A stretch of DNA of 64,000 nucleotides, from assembly GCF_008729015.1 (NCBI RefSeq), contig NZ_RKSM01000001.1, positions 682,001-746,000 on the forward strand, written 5' to 3'. Made by a program: the position numbers and the translations under genes. This DNA is from Haloarcula sp. CBA1129. Lineage in GTDB: Archaea > Halobacteriota > Halobacteria > Halobacteriales > Haloarculaceae. The notes under the pieces were generated by a model that was not told the DNA's origin, did no database searches, and was given only the letters and a program-made list of their open reading frames with translations. Of the stretch, positions 1 to 8,311 are shown piece after piece (within the stretch, counting starts at the first letter, position 1; each line of letters begins with the position of its first letter).

Positions 1-203
1 CGAGCGACACGGAGACAGAGACAGACGACGGGCTACTGGGCGGCGAGGACACAGAAACGGACGACGGCCTACTGGACGGCAGCAAAACGGAGACTGCGAC
101 TGACACAGCTACGCCAACTCCGACTGAGTCTGTAGCTACGACTGAAACTGATACTGCCACGCCGACTGAAACAGAAACCGACGATGGCGGGCTTCTCGGG
201 TAG
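1..203 (+). CDS. C-terminal end of an unidentified Thr/Asp/Glu-rich protein (partial, left edge)
   Basis: An open frame enters from the left edge and ends at TAG 201-203. The visible ~66 residues are almost entirely Thr, Asp, Glu, Ala, Pro and Gly. A short unit, TETDDG(G)LLG or LLD, appears three times, the last copy being the C-terminus. The rest of the protein lies outside the window, so no family can be named. Low-complexity acidic/Thr tails of this kind are common on secreted or surface-anchored haloarchaeal proteins, but no membrane segment is visible here. Confidence 0.6.
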   Translation, partial: SDTETETDDGLLGGEDTETDDGLLDGSKTETATDTATPTPTESVATTETDTATPTETETDDGGLLG

Positions 204-241
204 GAGGCCGTAGCCAGTCGGCCACGTCCGACAGTACCGAG

Positions 242-1276
242 CTATTCGATGGTCGTGTGTTCGGACTCCTCGTTGAGTGCGAGGTTCGTCGCGATCTCGG
301 CGCTCCGGACCGCGAACTCGGCCGTCTGCTGGAGGCTGACCAGCACTTCACGGACTTCCAGCAGCGCCTCGTTGTCCATCTCCGGCAGGTCGTCGAGGAT
401 TTCGTGTTCCTTGTCGCCGATGTCCTTGTACAGCTCTCGGACCTGAATCGCGGTGTCGTAGTTGCGGTCGACGGCCGCCTGAACCGCCAGTTCGGTGATG
501 TCGTTGACTTGATCGGTGAATTCGCGGATGCGGCGCATCGTCGAGCTGTCGACGTTGAGCGAGTGGTCGTCGGTCTCCAGCGCAATCTCGGCGATGTCCT
601 CGGCGTTGTCGGCGGTCAGTTCGAGGTTCTTCGCGATGGAGCGGTAGCCGATGAGCGGGAAGCCGTCGTTGAGGCCGATAGCCCGTGCGAGGTTCGGGTT
701 CTGGTAGGCCGTGAAGATGAGCCGAAGCAAGAGGACGAATATCTTGTTGGCCTGTCGCTCGCGGTTGAGCGCCCGCTGGGCGAGGTCCGGGTTGCCGTGG
801 GCGAGTGACTTCACCGCCTCGTTTCGCATTGTCGAGCCGGTCGATTCCAGCCGTTCGAGGAGGTTGTTGAGCGTGAAGTCCTCCGGGTCGACAGAACAGC
901 GAATCGCGATCCGGTCGGGTGTCTCCTCGATGACGCCGAGGCCCATTAGCTGGGTTTCGGCGTTGTAGACGGCGTTGATGTGGGAGGATTCCAGCGTCTC
1001 GCCTTCAGGGGCTTCGACGTGGATGACGCGCCGGCCGAGGACGTACTGAGCGACGATGGCCCGCTCGACAGAAGCGGCATCGAGATTCTCCGCGTAGATG
1101 ATGGCCTCTGATTCCTCCGTCTGGACGGACTCCGGCATAACTGTCAGCGTGCCTTTACCGCCCATCCGTAGCGACACCTCGTCGCCCTTTTCGACATCGT
1201 GTTCACTAGCCCATTCCGCGGGCAACGTCATCGCGAGCGTCGACGGTCCCAATCGCTGGACTTTCCGGGTTTCCAT
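242..1276 (-). CDS. PhoU-domain regulator with N-terminal AbrB/SpoVT-like domain
   Basis: A 344-residue protein. Residues 1-48 (METRKVQRLGPSTLAMTLP, then an acidic loop) resemble a SpoVT/AbrB swapped-hairpin DNA-binding domain. The rest is helical and matches the two-repeat PhoU fold, with acidic helices near residues 190-330. This architecture is the haloarchaeal type of phosphate-uptake regulator, thought to couple phosphate transport to transcription. The ATG at 1276 is supported by a TATA-like CTTAATC (plus-strand 1302-1308) about 27 bp upstream, which suggests a leaderless transcript. No pst transporter gene is adjacent in this window, so the target is not shown. Confidence 0.8.
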   Translation of the reverse strand: METRKVQRLGPSTLAMTLPAEWASEHDVEKGDEVSLRMGGKGTLTVMPESVQTEESEAIIYAENLDAASVERAIVAQYVLGRRVIHVEAPEGETLESSHINAVYNAETQLMGLGVIEETPDRIAIRCSVDPEDFTLNNLLERLESTGSTMRNEAVKSLAHGNPDLAQRALNRERQANKIFVLLLRLIFTAYQNPNLARAIGLNDGFPLIGYRSIAKNLELTADNAEDIAEIALETDDHSLNVDSSTMRRIREFTDQVNDITELAVQAAVDRNYDTAIQVRELYKDIGDKEHEILDDLPEMDNEALLEVREVLVSLQQTAEFAVRSAEIATNLALNEESEHTTIE

Positions 1277-1374
1277 ATGTCCTTTGTGGGGCGGGAGATA
1301 CCTTAATCTTGACTATACATGATAAAATACCGCAGCCGATATATCATGGGTAGTGTCTCCCGGCTATGGCGGTC

Positions 1375-2445
1375 TCACACGACTTCGACCAGCCTGCGCT
1401 CGTGGCGGCCGACGCGAACCCGTATCCAGCCACGCAGTTTCGCATCCAGTTCCGAGTCGCCGGTGTCGACGCGAAGCGTGCCGATGCCGTCCAGTTTCCG
1501 CCGCGAGGCGACGACTTCGAGGTCACACTGCCTGATGACCGCCGGCGATAGCTGCTGGTTTCCTCGGCCAAACACGAACCCCTGTCCGCCGATTGGCGAA
1601 ACCACGATGACGTTTCGGTCGCCAAGGGCATCGAGGATGTCCGACTCGGCGGCGTCGCGGACCAGCACCGCACCGTCGCGCCACACGTCCACGCCGAGCG
1701 TAGTTCCGTCGAAGCCCAGTTGTTGCTTGATAGCGCCCACCGTGCTCCCCGGACCGAGGACGTACGTGACGCCCGGTTCAACAGCGTCAGCGACGCTCTC
1801 GGCGAGTGACTCGATGCTGCCGCCCCCCAACTGCTTGGCCGACTGGCGCTGGTCAGCGACGGGGACCGCTGCCACAGCCCGAAGCTCCGTGACGACCTCC
1901 CCGCCCCTGAAGGCATCTTCGTCGATGTCGTTGACCTCCGCACGCTCCGTCTCGGAGAAGCGAGCCACGATGCGCCCGGCCGCCCGCGGCGATACACCAA
2001 ATACAGAGGAGTACACCTTGACGCCAGCCGGAACGCCTAGAATCGGGACCGCAGCGTCCAGTTCATCGAGAGTCGTCGCTACGTCGACGGCCGTGCCGTC
2101 GCCACCGACGAACAGGATCGCGTCCACATCCGCCTCAACGAACGCCTGAACCGCATCTCGGGTGTCCTCATTCGTTGTCCCGTCAGCGCTCGCCGGAGCG
2201 CCAACGACCGTCGGATCGAACCCTGCCTCACGAGCGATACCTGCTCCCATCGGTTCGCCGTACGCGAGCAGTTCCACGTCCGTTCCCACTTCCGCGAGTG
2301 ATTCCAGCGCCGTCCGTGCGCGGTCCGGTGCGCGTTGCTCCGCGCCGCGGCGGCGTGCCTCCGCGACCTTCCCGTCAGTTCCCTTGAGGCCGACGCGGCC
2401 ACCCATGCCAGCGATGGGGTTGACCACGACACCGATTCGTCGCAT
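1375..2445 (-). CDS. ATP-NAD kinase family protein
   Basis: A 356-residue protein of the diacylglycerol-kinase/NAD-kinase superfamily, resembling the COG3199 group. It begins with an NPIAGMGGRVGLKGTDG nucleotide-binding segment (residues 9-25). The hallmark GGDGT motif lies near residue 136 and is followed by a GVPAGVKVYSSVF block typical of this branch. It probably phosphorylates NAD or a related dinucleotide. The exact substrate cannot be read from sequence, because haloarchaea also encode canonical NAD kinases. It reads away from the small membrane-protein gene at 2525, with an 80-bp gap between starts. Confidence 0.8.
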   Translation of the reverse strand: MRRIGVVVNPIAGMGGRVGLKGTDGKVAEARRRGAEQRAPDRARTALESLAEVGTDVELLAYGEPMGAGIAREAGFDPTVVGAPASADGTTNEDTRDAVQAFVEADVDAILFVGGDGTAVDVATTLDELDAAVPILGVPAGVKVYSSVFGVSPRAAGRIVARFSETERAEVNDIDEDAFRGGEVVTELRAVAAVPVADQRQSAKQLGGGSIESLAESVADAVEPGVTYVLGPGSTVGAIKQQLGFDGTTLGVDVWRDGAVLVRDAAESDILDALGDRNVIVVSPIGGQGFVFGRGNQQLSPAVIRQCDLEVVASRRKLDGIGTLRVDTGDSELDAKLRGWIRVRVGRHERRLVEVV

Positions 2446-2524
2446 TCGCCGTCACTACGCGACCCCGCGGCAAAAGAGGCCCGGGAGCGTGCCTTTCAAG
2501 CCACCCCGGGAAGAATCCACTGCT

Positions 2525-2641
2525 ATGTCAGTTGTACTTCAGAGCGGCGTTCAGACGGGAATTATCAACGCGTCCGGTGCGGCCATCACGCTTGGTGGCC
2601 TGCTCCTGACGTTTCTCTGGCTGAACCACCTCTACCGGTAG
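2525..2641 (+). CDS. Small single-helix membrane protein (38 aa)
   Basis: A short open frame from ATG 2525 to TAG 2641. The product has a polar N-terminus (MSVVLQSGVQTGIINAS) followed by one hydrophobic segment (about residues 19-33, AAITLGGLLLTFLWLN) and a short C-terminus HLYR. It ends exactly where the convergent CinA-like gene ends (stop codons back to back at 2641/2642). It lies opposite no other gene, and the composition is that of a real membrane peptide rather than a shadow frame. No function is recognised. Confidence 0.55.
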   Translation: MSVVLQSGVQTGIINASGAAITLGGLLLTFLWLNHLYR

Positions 2642-3337
2642 TCACTCAGCCGTCGGTGACTCGACGCGTTCGCTGAACCATGCGGCCGCCTCTTCGACTA
2701 GCTCCTCTTCTGTCCCCTCGAACCGGACGGTTACGTTGTCACCCGGATAGCTTCCGACTTTGACCGGGAACTGCTCCTGTACCTCCGCCAGTCGGTCCAG
2801 TAGTGCGCTCTCGGGCTCGGCGGCGTCGACAGTGCGAACGTACCGCTGCTCGCCAGCGAACTCCTCTGCGACCTCCTCGAACATCCGCTTCATCTCGGCC
2901 GGCACGCCCGGCAGGACATAACAGCTCTCGACGACACAGCCGGGCGCGACGCCCTCGTGGTTTGGCAAGACACGGGACCCCTCCGGTACTTCCCCCGTCC
3001 CGTCGGTCAGGTCGTCACGCGTGTACCCGCCGTGTTCCTCCAGCCACGCGATGGCGTCCTCGCTCTCGACGACATCCCGCCCGAACGCTGCGGCGACGGC
3101 CTCGATGGTTTTGTCGTCGTGCGTCGGCCCTAGACCGCCGGTGACGATGACGGCGTCGAACTCCGCGTGATACTCGTTGACCACGCGAGCGATGTCCGAT
3201 ATCTCGTCGGGGACGACCGTGGTCCGGCCGACAGTGACGCCACACTCTGCGAGCTGTTGTCCCAGCCACGCAGCGTTCGTGTTGACCGTCTCGCCACTGA
3301 GCAGTTCGTCTCCGACGGTGACTACCGCGACGCGCAT
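2642..3337 (-). CDS. CinA/MoeA-type molybdopterin-binding domain protein
   Basis: A 231-residue protein, about the length of a stand-alone MoCF/CinA N-terminal domain. It begins MRVAVVTVGDELLSGETVNTN and has the GGLGPTHDDKT nucleotide/pterin loop near residues 66-76 and the VLPGVPAEMKRMF block near 143-155, both diagnostic of CinA N-domains. The nicotinamide-nucleotide amidohydrolase domain of full CinA is absent. I place the start at the internal ATG 3337 rather than a codon 27 bp upstream, because conserved sequence begins there. Likely role: nucleotide-derivative hydrolysis (ADP-ribose pyrophosphatase-like) or molybdopterin binding. Confidence 0.8.
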   Translation of the reverse strand: MRVAVVTVGDELLSGETVNTNAAWLGQQLAECGVTVGRTTVVPDEISDIARVVNEYHAEFDAVIVTGGLGPTHDDKTIEAVAAAFGRDVVESEDAIAWLEEHGGYTRDDLTDGTGEVPEGSRVLPNHEGVAPGCVVESCYVLPGVPAEMKRMFEEVAEEFAGEQRYVRTVDAAEPESALLDRLAEVQEQFPVKVGSYPGDNVTVRFEGTEEELVEEAAAWFSERVESPTAE

Positions 3338-3416
3338 ACCGCCCGATTGGACTGGAAGACACAAATACTGTCGGTCACAGACAGCGGTAACTGTGTCTTC
3401 GCTGAATCGGAAGAAA

Positions 3417-3491
3417 TGCTCCGTCAGGGATTTGAACCCTAGTCATCACCGTGAGAGGGTGATATGATTGGCCGGACTACACCAACGGAGC
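3417..3491 (-). tRNA. tRNA-Glu(CTC)
   Basis: On the minus strand a 7-bp acceptor stem GCTCCGT/ACGGAGC is followed by discriminator A. The D-arm contains TGGTGTAGTCCGGCC. The anticodon stem TCACC/GGTGA encloses loop CTCTCAC, giving anticodon CTC. The T-loop TTCAAAT lies between GGG and CCC. CCA is not encoded. The gene stands alone between the CinA-like gene and the membrane wHTH gene. Confidence 0.93.
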
Positions 3492-3558
3492 GTACACATA
3501 TTCGTAGCGAGGAGATACGTATAATCATTGCGTTTCAGCCCCGCCCTGTGTTGGTTTC

Positions 3559-4746
3559 TCACTCGTCATCGAATGGCGACCCTGCGGCGTCGGGTTCCTG
3601 ACCGGCGAGACTGATGATGTTCTCGCGGCCGACTCTGAGCTTCGAGATGTCGCCGTCGTCTTCCATATCGGAGAGGAGCATGCTCACCTTCGATTTCGAC
3701 CAGTCGGTGCTATCGACGATGTCGACCTGCTTCATCCGGCCGCCGTTTTCCTCCAGCAGTTTGCGGACGCGGTCGCTGTCGGTAAGCAATTCCTCGTCGG
3801 GGACTGCCGGTTCGTCTTGCGTGTCGGTGTTCGCCGCCGTATCGGTCTGTGGAGCCGTCGACGGCTGCTCCGGCTCTGTAGCGGCCGACGGTGTCGAAGC
3901 GGGTGGGTCCTCACCGTCAGTTCCCCGCACCTGTCCCAGCGCGCCGGACCGCCACGCGGTCGCACCGCCAGCGACGATGATGAGCAAGACGACAGCGGCC
4001 GGGAGCATCCACGACGGGCCGCTGGCGGCTTCAGCCGGTGTGTCACCGCCCGCTGTGGTGCCCTGCTCCGTCCCAGCGCTCTGTCCGGTTTCGCGTGGCC
4101 GAAGTTCCACGTAGGGCCGACGGTCGTTGAACGACTGCTCGCCGTTCCACGTGACGCTCTCGCTGTTTTCGAGCGAATCAGGGGCGCTCTGTGAGTCGGG
4201 TGCCGGCTGGACGTCGGCGAATGCCAGTTCGGGGCCGCGCTCGAAGACGAACGACTGGCTCGGCCCGATGTAGAACCCGCCATCGAACACGTCGCTGACC
4301 ACGACGGAGTCACCCTCGACGACAGCAAAGTTATGCCAGCGGAACGACATCCGCACCGTTCCGGTGTTCTGTAGCGGGTCGACCGTTGCCGACCGGTCGT
4401 AGTCGGTTGCACTCATGTTCCGGCCGGTTACGTTCGTCCCGTACTGTGTCAGCAGCGTCGACTGCTCGACGAAATTTCGGTACAGTGGCTGCTCCGACTG
4501 CTCGAACTCCTCGGCGAACTCCTCGAACTGCTGTTGCTCGGAGTCGTTCGCAAGCGGCGTCCTGTGAACGATTGCCCACGTCGCCGACCCGTTCTGATAC
4601 AGCGTTATCTGGAACGTCGTTCGGTCGAACCTGTCGGGCGTCTGGACGCCGACGCTCTCCTCGGCCGGCTGTGACATCGCCAGTGGCGCGGCACCGCTTC
4701 CCAGCAGGAGAACCACGATGAGGCTGGCGACGACCAGGCGTACCAT
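3559..4746 (-). CDS. Membrane-anchored protein with extracytoplasmic domain and C-terminal winged helix
   Basis: A 395-residue protein. A signal-like hydrophobic N-terminus (residues 2-24) precedes an extracytoplasmic region (~25-245) rich in Gln, Ser and Thr. One transmembrane helix follows (~247-265, PAAVVLLIIVAGGATAW), then an acidic Pro/Thr linker and a C-terminal winged helix (~324-380, with DSTDWSKSKVSMLLSDME as recognition region). This is a haloarchaeal one-component architecture in which an outside domain is tied directly to a cytoplasmic DNA-binding domain. Start 4746 is preferred over upstream ATGs at 4773 and 4851 because a TTTTAT box lies 27-32 bp before it. Ligand and targets are unknown. 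Confidence 0.75.
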   Translation of the reverse strand: MVRLVVASLIVVLLLGSGAAPLAMSQPAEESVGVQTPDRFDRTTFQITLYQNGSATWAIVHRTPLANDSEQQQFEEFAEEFEQSEQPLYRNFVEQSTLLTQYGTNVTGRNMSATDYDRSATVDPLQNTGTVRMSFRWHNFAVVEGDSVVVSDVFDGGFYIGPSQSFVFERGPELAFADVQPAPDSQSAPDSLENSESVTWNGEQSFNDRRPYVELRPRETGQSAGTEQGTTAGGDTPAEAASGPSWMLPAAVVLLIIVAGGATAWRSGALGQVRGTDGEDPPASTPSAATEPEQPSTAPQTDTAANTDTQDEPAVPDEELLTDSDRVRKLLEENGGRMKQVDIVDSTDWSKSKVSMLLSDMEDDGDISKLRVGRENIISLAGQEPDAAGSPFDDE

Positions 4747-5092
4747 CTGTCGTATATCATCGATGGACCGCATAAAAGCGCTGTGAATAGTGCCGTTCTC
4801 AGTCAGTATCCGCCCGATATCCGGTGATTTATCGATACGCTGACGGCTCAAAGCGCTGGTAACCGAGACTGGTGTCGCGCGCTGTGCGGGCGCTCGGTCT
4901 TACGGCACTCACTGCGTTCGAAGTGGCTCCAATCACCTGTCCGTTTCGTGGTACCAATGGTCTCTTGCCCGACAGCTGACCATGGGAGGGGGCGATTCCT
5001 GTTTTGAAACCGGTAGCTTGGATTCTACACGGTTGTTTCGCACGATTTTCCGGTGGGTTATTTACAGAGGAGGGTCCAACGAACGGTAACCT
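4747..5092. other. Divergent intergenic region, about 350 bp
   Basis: The only long gap in the window. It holds the two divergent promoters: TTTTAT read on the minus strand just before the gene starting at 4746, and TTATTTAC at 5058-5065 for livH. No open frame with coding character, tRNA or strong long hairpin is visible in the middle. The span 4860-5050 shows no recognisable feature. Confidence 0.6.
5058..5065 (+). promoter_or_regulatory. TATA-like box for livHMGF
   Basis: TTATTTAC lies 28-35 bp before ATG 5093, the spacing seen for leaderless haloarchaeal genes. It selects this ATG as the livH start. Confidence 0.55.
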
Positions 5093-6208
5093 ATGGGAAT
5101 TGCTGAGTTCGCAAGAGACGGCCGCGTGGTGATAGGTGACCGGCCGGGGGCAGCAGTGGTAGCCGCGGTAAGTGGCTTCCTCTTGCTGGATTTAGTTGCA
5201 AAGCTTGCTGGGACAACCGTGTTCTTTCTCGGGACCAAGTTGCTGGGTGGGTCCCTCACCGTGGGCTCGTTGCTCTCGATGGTGGTGGACGGGCTGCTCG
5301 TCGGATTGGCAGTCGGACTCGCCGGGATCGGCCTGTCGATGACATACAGCATCCTTGATTTCGCCAACTTCGCACACGGTGACACGGTGACTGTCGGGGC
5401 GTTTCTGGGATGGGTCGCCGCGTACATCACTGCCGGCCTCGGGACCGGGGCCCCGATTGCAGAACTGTTCATGCTCAATTCGGGGCGGCAGTTGAGCACC
5501 GTTTCGACGTTCTTCCCGGTGCTTCTCGGGCTTGTCGTCGCCGGCGTCGGGTCAATCGGTATCGTGTTACTCATCGACCGTCTCACCTATCGTCCCATGC
5601 GCGATACGGACAACATCTCCTTACTGATCGCGTCAATCGGTGTTGCGCTCGCGTTGCGCTACCTCATCGCGTTCGTCTTCGGCACACAGACCAGCGGGGT
5701 CGCCAGCGGCGGGCTTCGAGTGACAGTGTTCTCGATGATATCAGTCACCGACAACGAAATTACGCTGCTGGTGGTTTCACTCCTGTTAATGCTCGGCGTC
5801 CACCTCCTGCTACAGCGGACGAAGCTCGGCAAAGCAATGCGGGCGATGGCCGATAACGAAGACCTCGCACGCGTGACTGGGATTCCGACCGAGCGCGTGA
5901 TTCGTCTCACATGGATTCTCGGCGGCGGTCTGGCGGGTATCGGCGGCTACCTGCTCGTGCTGGAAAGCGGGACGATCTCGTTCAACTTCGGCTGGATTCT
6001 GCTCCTGCTCATTTTCGCCGCCGTCATCGTCGGTGGCATCGGCTCGATATACGGGGCAATGGCCGGCGGGATTCTCATCGGGCTGGTCGATAGTCTGGCC
6101 CTGATCTGGCTGCCGTCCGGGCTGACGCGGGCCTCCGCGTTTCTGGTGCTCATCGTCGTCCTGTTGTTGCGCCCGTCCGGTATCTTCGGGGGGGTGTCGA
6201 CAGCATGA
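5093..6208 (+). CDS. livH: Branched-chain amino-acid-type ABC transporter permease LivH
   Basis: A 371-residue polytopic membrane protein, longer than typical LivH (~290-310 aa). The excess is an N-terminal extension with an extra hydrophobic segment (residues 20-45) and an inserted loop near 115-130. The conserved LivH core starts around residue 68 (GLLVGLAVGLAGIGLSMTYS) and includes DFANFAHGD and the cytoplasmic coupling region AMADNEDLARVTGIPTERV (about residues 252-270). First gene of a tight operon with livM, livG and livF. It forms the inner-membrane pore with LivM. The substrate is probably a branched-chain amino acid or a related amide; family members also carry urea and short amides. 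Confidence 0.88.
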   Translation: MGIAEFARDGRVVIGDRPGAAVVAAVSGFLLLDLVAKLAGTTVFFLGTKLLGGSLTVGSLLSMVVDGLLVGLAVGLAGIGLSMTYSILDFANFAHGDTVTVGAFLGWVAAYITAGLGTGAPIAELFMLNSGRQLSTVSTFFPVLLGLVVAGVGSIGIVLLIDRLTYRPMRDTDNISLLIASIGVALALRYLIAFVFGTQTSGVASGGLRVTVFSMISVTDNEITLLVVSLLLMLGVHLLLQRTKLGKAMRAMADNEDLARVTGIPTERVIRLTWILGGGLAGIGGYLLVLESGTISFNFGWILLLLIFAAVIVGGIGSIYGAMAGGILIGLVDSLALIWLPSGLTRASAFLVLIVVLLLRPSGIFGGVSTA

Positions 6209-7488
6209 GTACTGTTGACACTATCCGAGACCGTCTGGACGCACTCCCGGACGTAGGGCTGGTGGTCGGCTTCATCGGCGCGATCTGGGCCGTCATGCTC
6301 GTGCTGGCTATCGCTGTCGGCGGGGCGAACTGGGCGAACCTCGCCGCTGGCTTCGTCGGCAGCGTAACCGTGCTCATCGGCGGCTACGCGATTCTCGCGC
6401 TGGCACTGAATCTCCAGTGGGGGTACACCGGCCTGTTCAACATCGGTATTGCGGGATTCATGGCCGTCGGTGCGTACACGACAGCGATTCTGACCGCGCC
6501 AACGGACCCGGCTGCCGGAGCAGTTCCGGGGCTTGGACTCCCGCTGTGGGTCGGCCTCATCGGCGGCATGGCGATGGCCGCTATCATCGGCGGTCTCGCG
6601 GCGCTACCGGCGCTCCGGCTGAAGGCCGACTACCTCGCTATCGTGACAGTCGCGTTCTCGGAAATCATTCGACTGGTCGTCAACTGGAACGGCCTCGCCG
6701 AGGTGTCGCTGTTCGGGGTGCCGGTCGGAACCGGCGGCGCGACCGGCATCTCGTTCAAGTCCGCGAACGAAGTGGCGTCAACACTCATCAACGGCGTCGG
6801 GCAGCCGCTCGTAACTGCCGCGGAGGGCGTCGGTGTCTCCGGGCCAAATCTGGCAAACCTCACCTATGGGATACTCCTCCTGTTGGTCGTGGCTGCGAGC
6901 TACTGGGTGCTCGCCCGCATCACGAACTCGCCGTTCGGTCGCGTGCTGAAGGCGATCCGCGAGGACGAGACCGTGACCCAGTCACTCGGCAAAGACACCC
7001 GCCGGTTCAAGATAAAGACGTTCATGATCGGCTGTGCGCTGATGGGGATGGCCGGCGTCCTGTTCCGTGGGCAGGCGGGCTACGTCAGCCCACAGCAGTT
7101 CAGACCGACGATCACGTTCTACGTGTTCGCGGCGCTCATCATCGGCGGCTCCGGGTCTAACACCGGGAGCATCATCGGAGCGGCGACGTTCTCGGGACTG
7201 CTGTTCTATCTGCCGGCTCGGTTAGGGGAGAACATCTCGCTGGGCGGCACCCGCGCACCCGGCAACATCGTCGACGCGGTCGCCGGGTTCGCATCGCTGG
7301 ACCCGGTTCCACTCCTCGCATACACCATTAGTAACGTCAGCACGCTCCGGTTCGTCCTCATCGGCGTCGTGCTGATATACATCATCCAGAACCAGCCCGA
7401 CGGGCTGCTCGGCCACCGGAACGAACCCGCGACGAGCGTGAGTCTGGACAGACCACAGTCCGGGTCCGGAGGTGAGAGCGATGAGTGA
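6205..7488 (+). CDS. livM: Branched-chain amino-acid-type ABC transporter permease LivM
   Basis: A 427-residue polytopic permease of the LivM family, starting at an ATGA overlap with livH. The conserved stretch NLQWGYTGLFNIGIAGFMAVGAY (about residues 68-90) and the EAA-like coupling segment NSPFGRVLKAIREDE (about residues 241-255) are clear. A cytoplasmic acidic C-terminus ends the protein. Translational coupling to livH and to livG (8-bp overlap ATGAGTGA) indicates one transcript and stoichiometric assembly of the LivHM channel. Confidence 0.88.
   Translation: MSTVDTIRDRLDALPDVGLVVGFIGAIWAVMLVLAIAVGGANWANLAAGFVGSVTVLIGGYAILALALNLQWGYTGLFNIGIAGFMAVGAYTTAILTAPTDPAAGAVPGLGLPLWVGLIGGMAMAAIIGGLAALPALRLKADYLAIVTVAFSEIIRLVVNWNGLAEVSLFGVPVGTGGATGISFKSANEVASTLINGVGQPLVTAAEGVGVSGPNLANLTYGILLLLVVAASYWVLARITNSPFGRVLKAIREDETVTQSLGKDTRRFKIKTFMIGCALMGMAGVLFRGQAGYVSPQQFRPTITFYVFAALIIGGSGSNTGSIIGAATFSGLLFYLPARLGENISLGGTRAPGNIVDAVAGFASLDPVPLLAYTISNVSTLRFVLIGVVLIYIIQNQPDGLLGHRNEPATSVSLDRPQSGSGGESDE
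7468..7475 (+). promoter_or_regulatory. Shine-Dalgarno site deciding the livG start
   Basis: GGAGGTGA lies 5 nt before ATG 7481, inside the end of livM. It favours ATG 7481 over the in-frame GTG at 7472, which overlaps the site itself. Confidence 0.7.
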
Positions 7489-8311
7489 ACCCGACGCCAC
7501 AGAGCGACAGGAACCGGCCGTCACAAGTGACGCTATCGACTCGCCCCTACTGGAGGTCGACGGCCTCCGAAAGGAGTTCGGCGGTGTCGTCGCGGTCGAT
7601 GGGGCGACGTTCTCCGTGGCCGAGGGGTCGCTCACCGGCCTTATCGGTCCGAACGGGGCCGGGAAATCGACGACGTTCAACTGCATCACGGGCATTCACG
7701 AGCCGACCGGCGGTCGGGTCACCTTCGACGGGCAGGACATTACGGGGCTCGCATCGTACACTCTCGCGAACCGCGGGCTGGTTCGGACATTCCAGATCGC
7801 GCGTGAACTGTCGGACATGACCGTTCTGGAAAACGTGATGCTCGCGCCGGGCGGGCAGGTCGGGGAGTCGGTCGTCCGCTCGGTGATGCCGGGGCTTCGC
7901 GACGAGGTCATCAAAGCCGAAGCGGCTGTTCGGGACCGCGCGTGGGAGACGCTGGAGTTCTTCGAGATCGATCACCTCGCTCACGAGAACGCCGGCAATC
8001 TCTCTGGCGGCCAGCGGAAACTGCTGGAGATGGCGCGGGTCCTGATGACCGACCCCGAGATGATTCTACTGGACGAGCCGCTGGCCGGCGTCAACCCGAC
8101 GCTGGAGGAGAAACTGCTGGAACGGATCCACGAACTCCGCCGAGAGCAGGGGCTGACCTTCCTGCTCGTCGAACACGACATGGACGTCATCATGAACAAC
8201 TGCGAACACATCATCGTCATGCATCAAGGGGGCGTCCTCGCGGAAGGGGACGCGGAGACTATCACATCGGATGAGCGGGTACTCGAGGCGTATCTGGGAG
8301 GGGATGTATGA
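7481..8311 (+). CDS. livG: ABC transporter ATP-binding protein LivG
   Basis: A 276-residue ATPase. Walker A GPNGAGKST lies near residues 52-60, the signature LSGGQRKLLEMARVL near 172-186, Walker B MILLDEPLAGV near 193-203 and the H-loop EHD near 232. The FQIARELSDMTVLENVMLA block (about residues 102-120) is typical of LivG. It energises the LivHM permease from the cytoplasmic side as a heterodimer with LivF. It is coupled on both sides (ATGAGTGA with livM, ATGA with livF). Confidence 0.92.
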   Translation: MSEPDATERQEPAVTSDAIDSPLLEVDGLRKEFGGVVAVDGATFSVAEGSLTGLIGPNGAGKSTTFNCITGIHEPTGGRVTFDGQDITGLASYTLANRGLVRTFQIARELSDMTVLENVMLAPGGQVGESVVRSVMPGLRDEVIKAEAAVRDRAWETLEFFEIDHLAHENAGNLSGGQRKLLEMARVLMTDPEMILLDEPLAGVNPTLEEKLLERIHELRREQGLTFLLVEHDMDVIMNNCEHIIVMHQGGVLAEGDAETITSDERVLEAYLGGDV

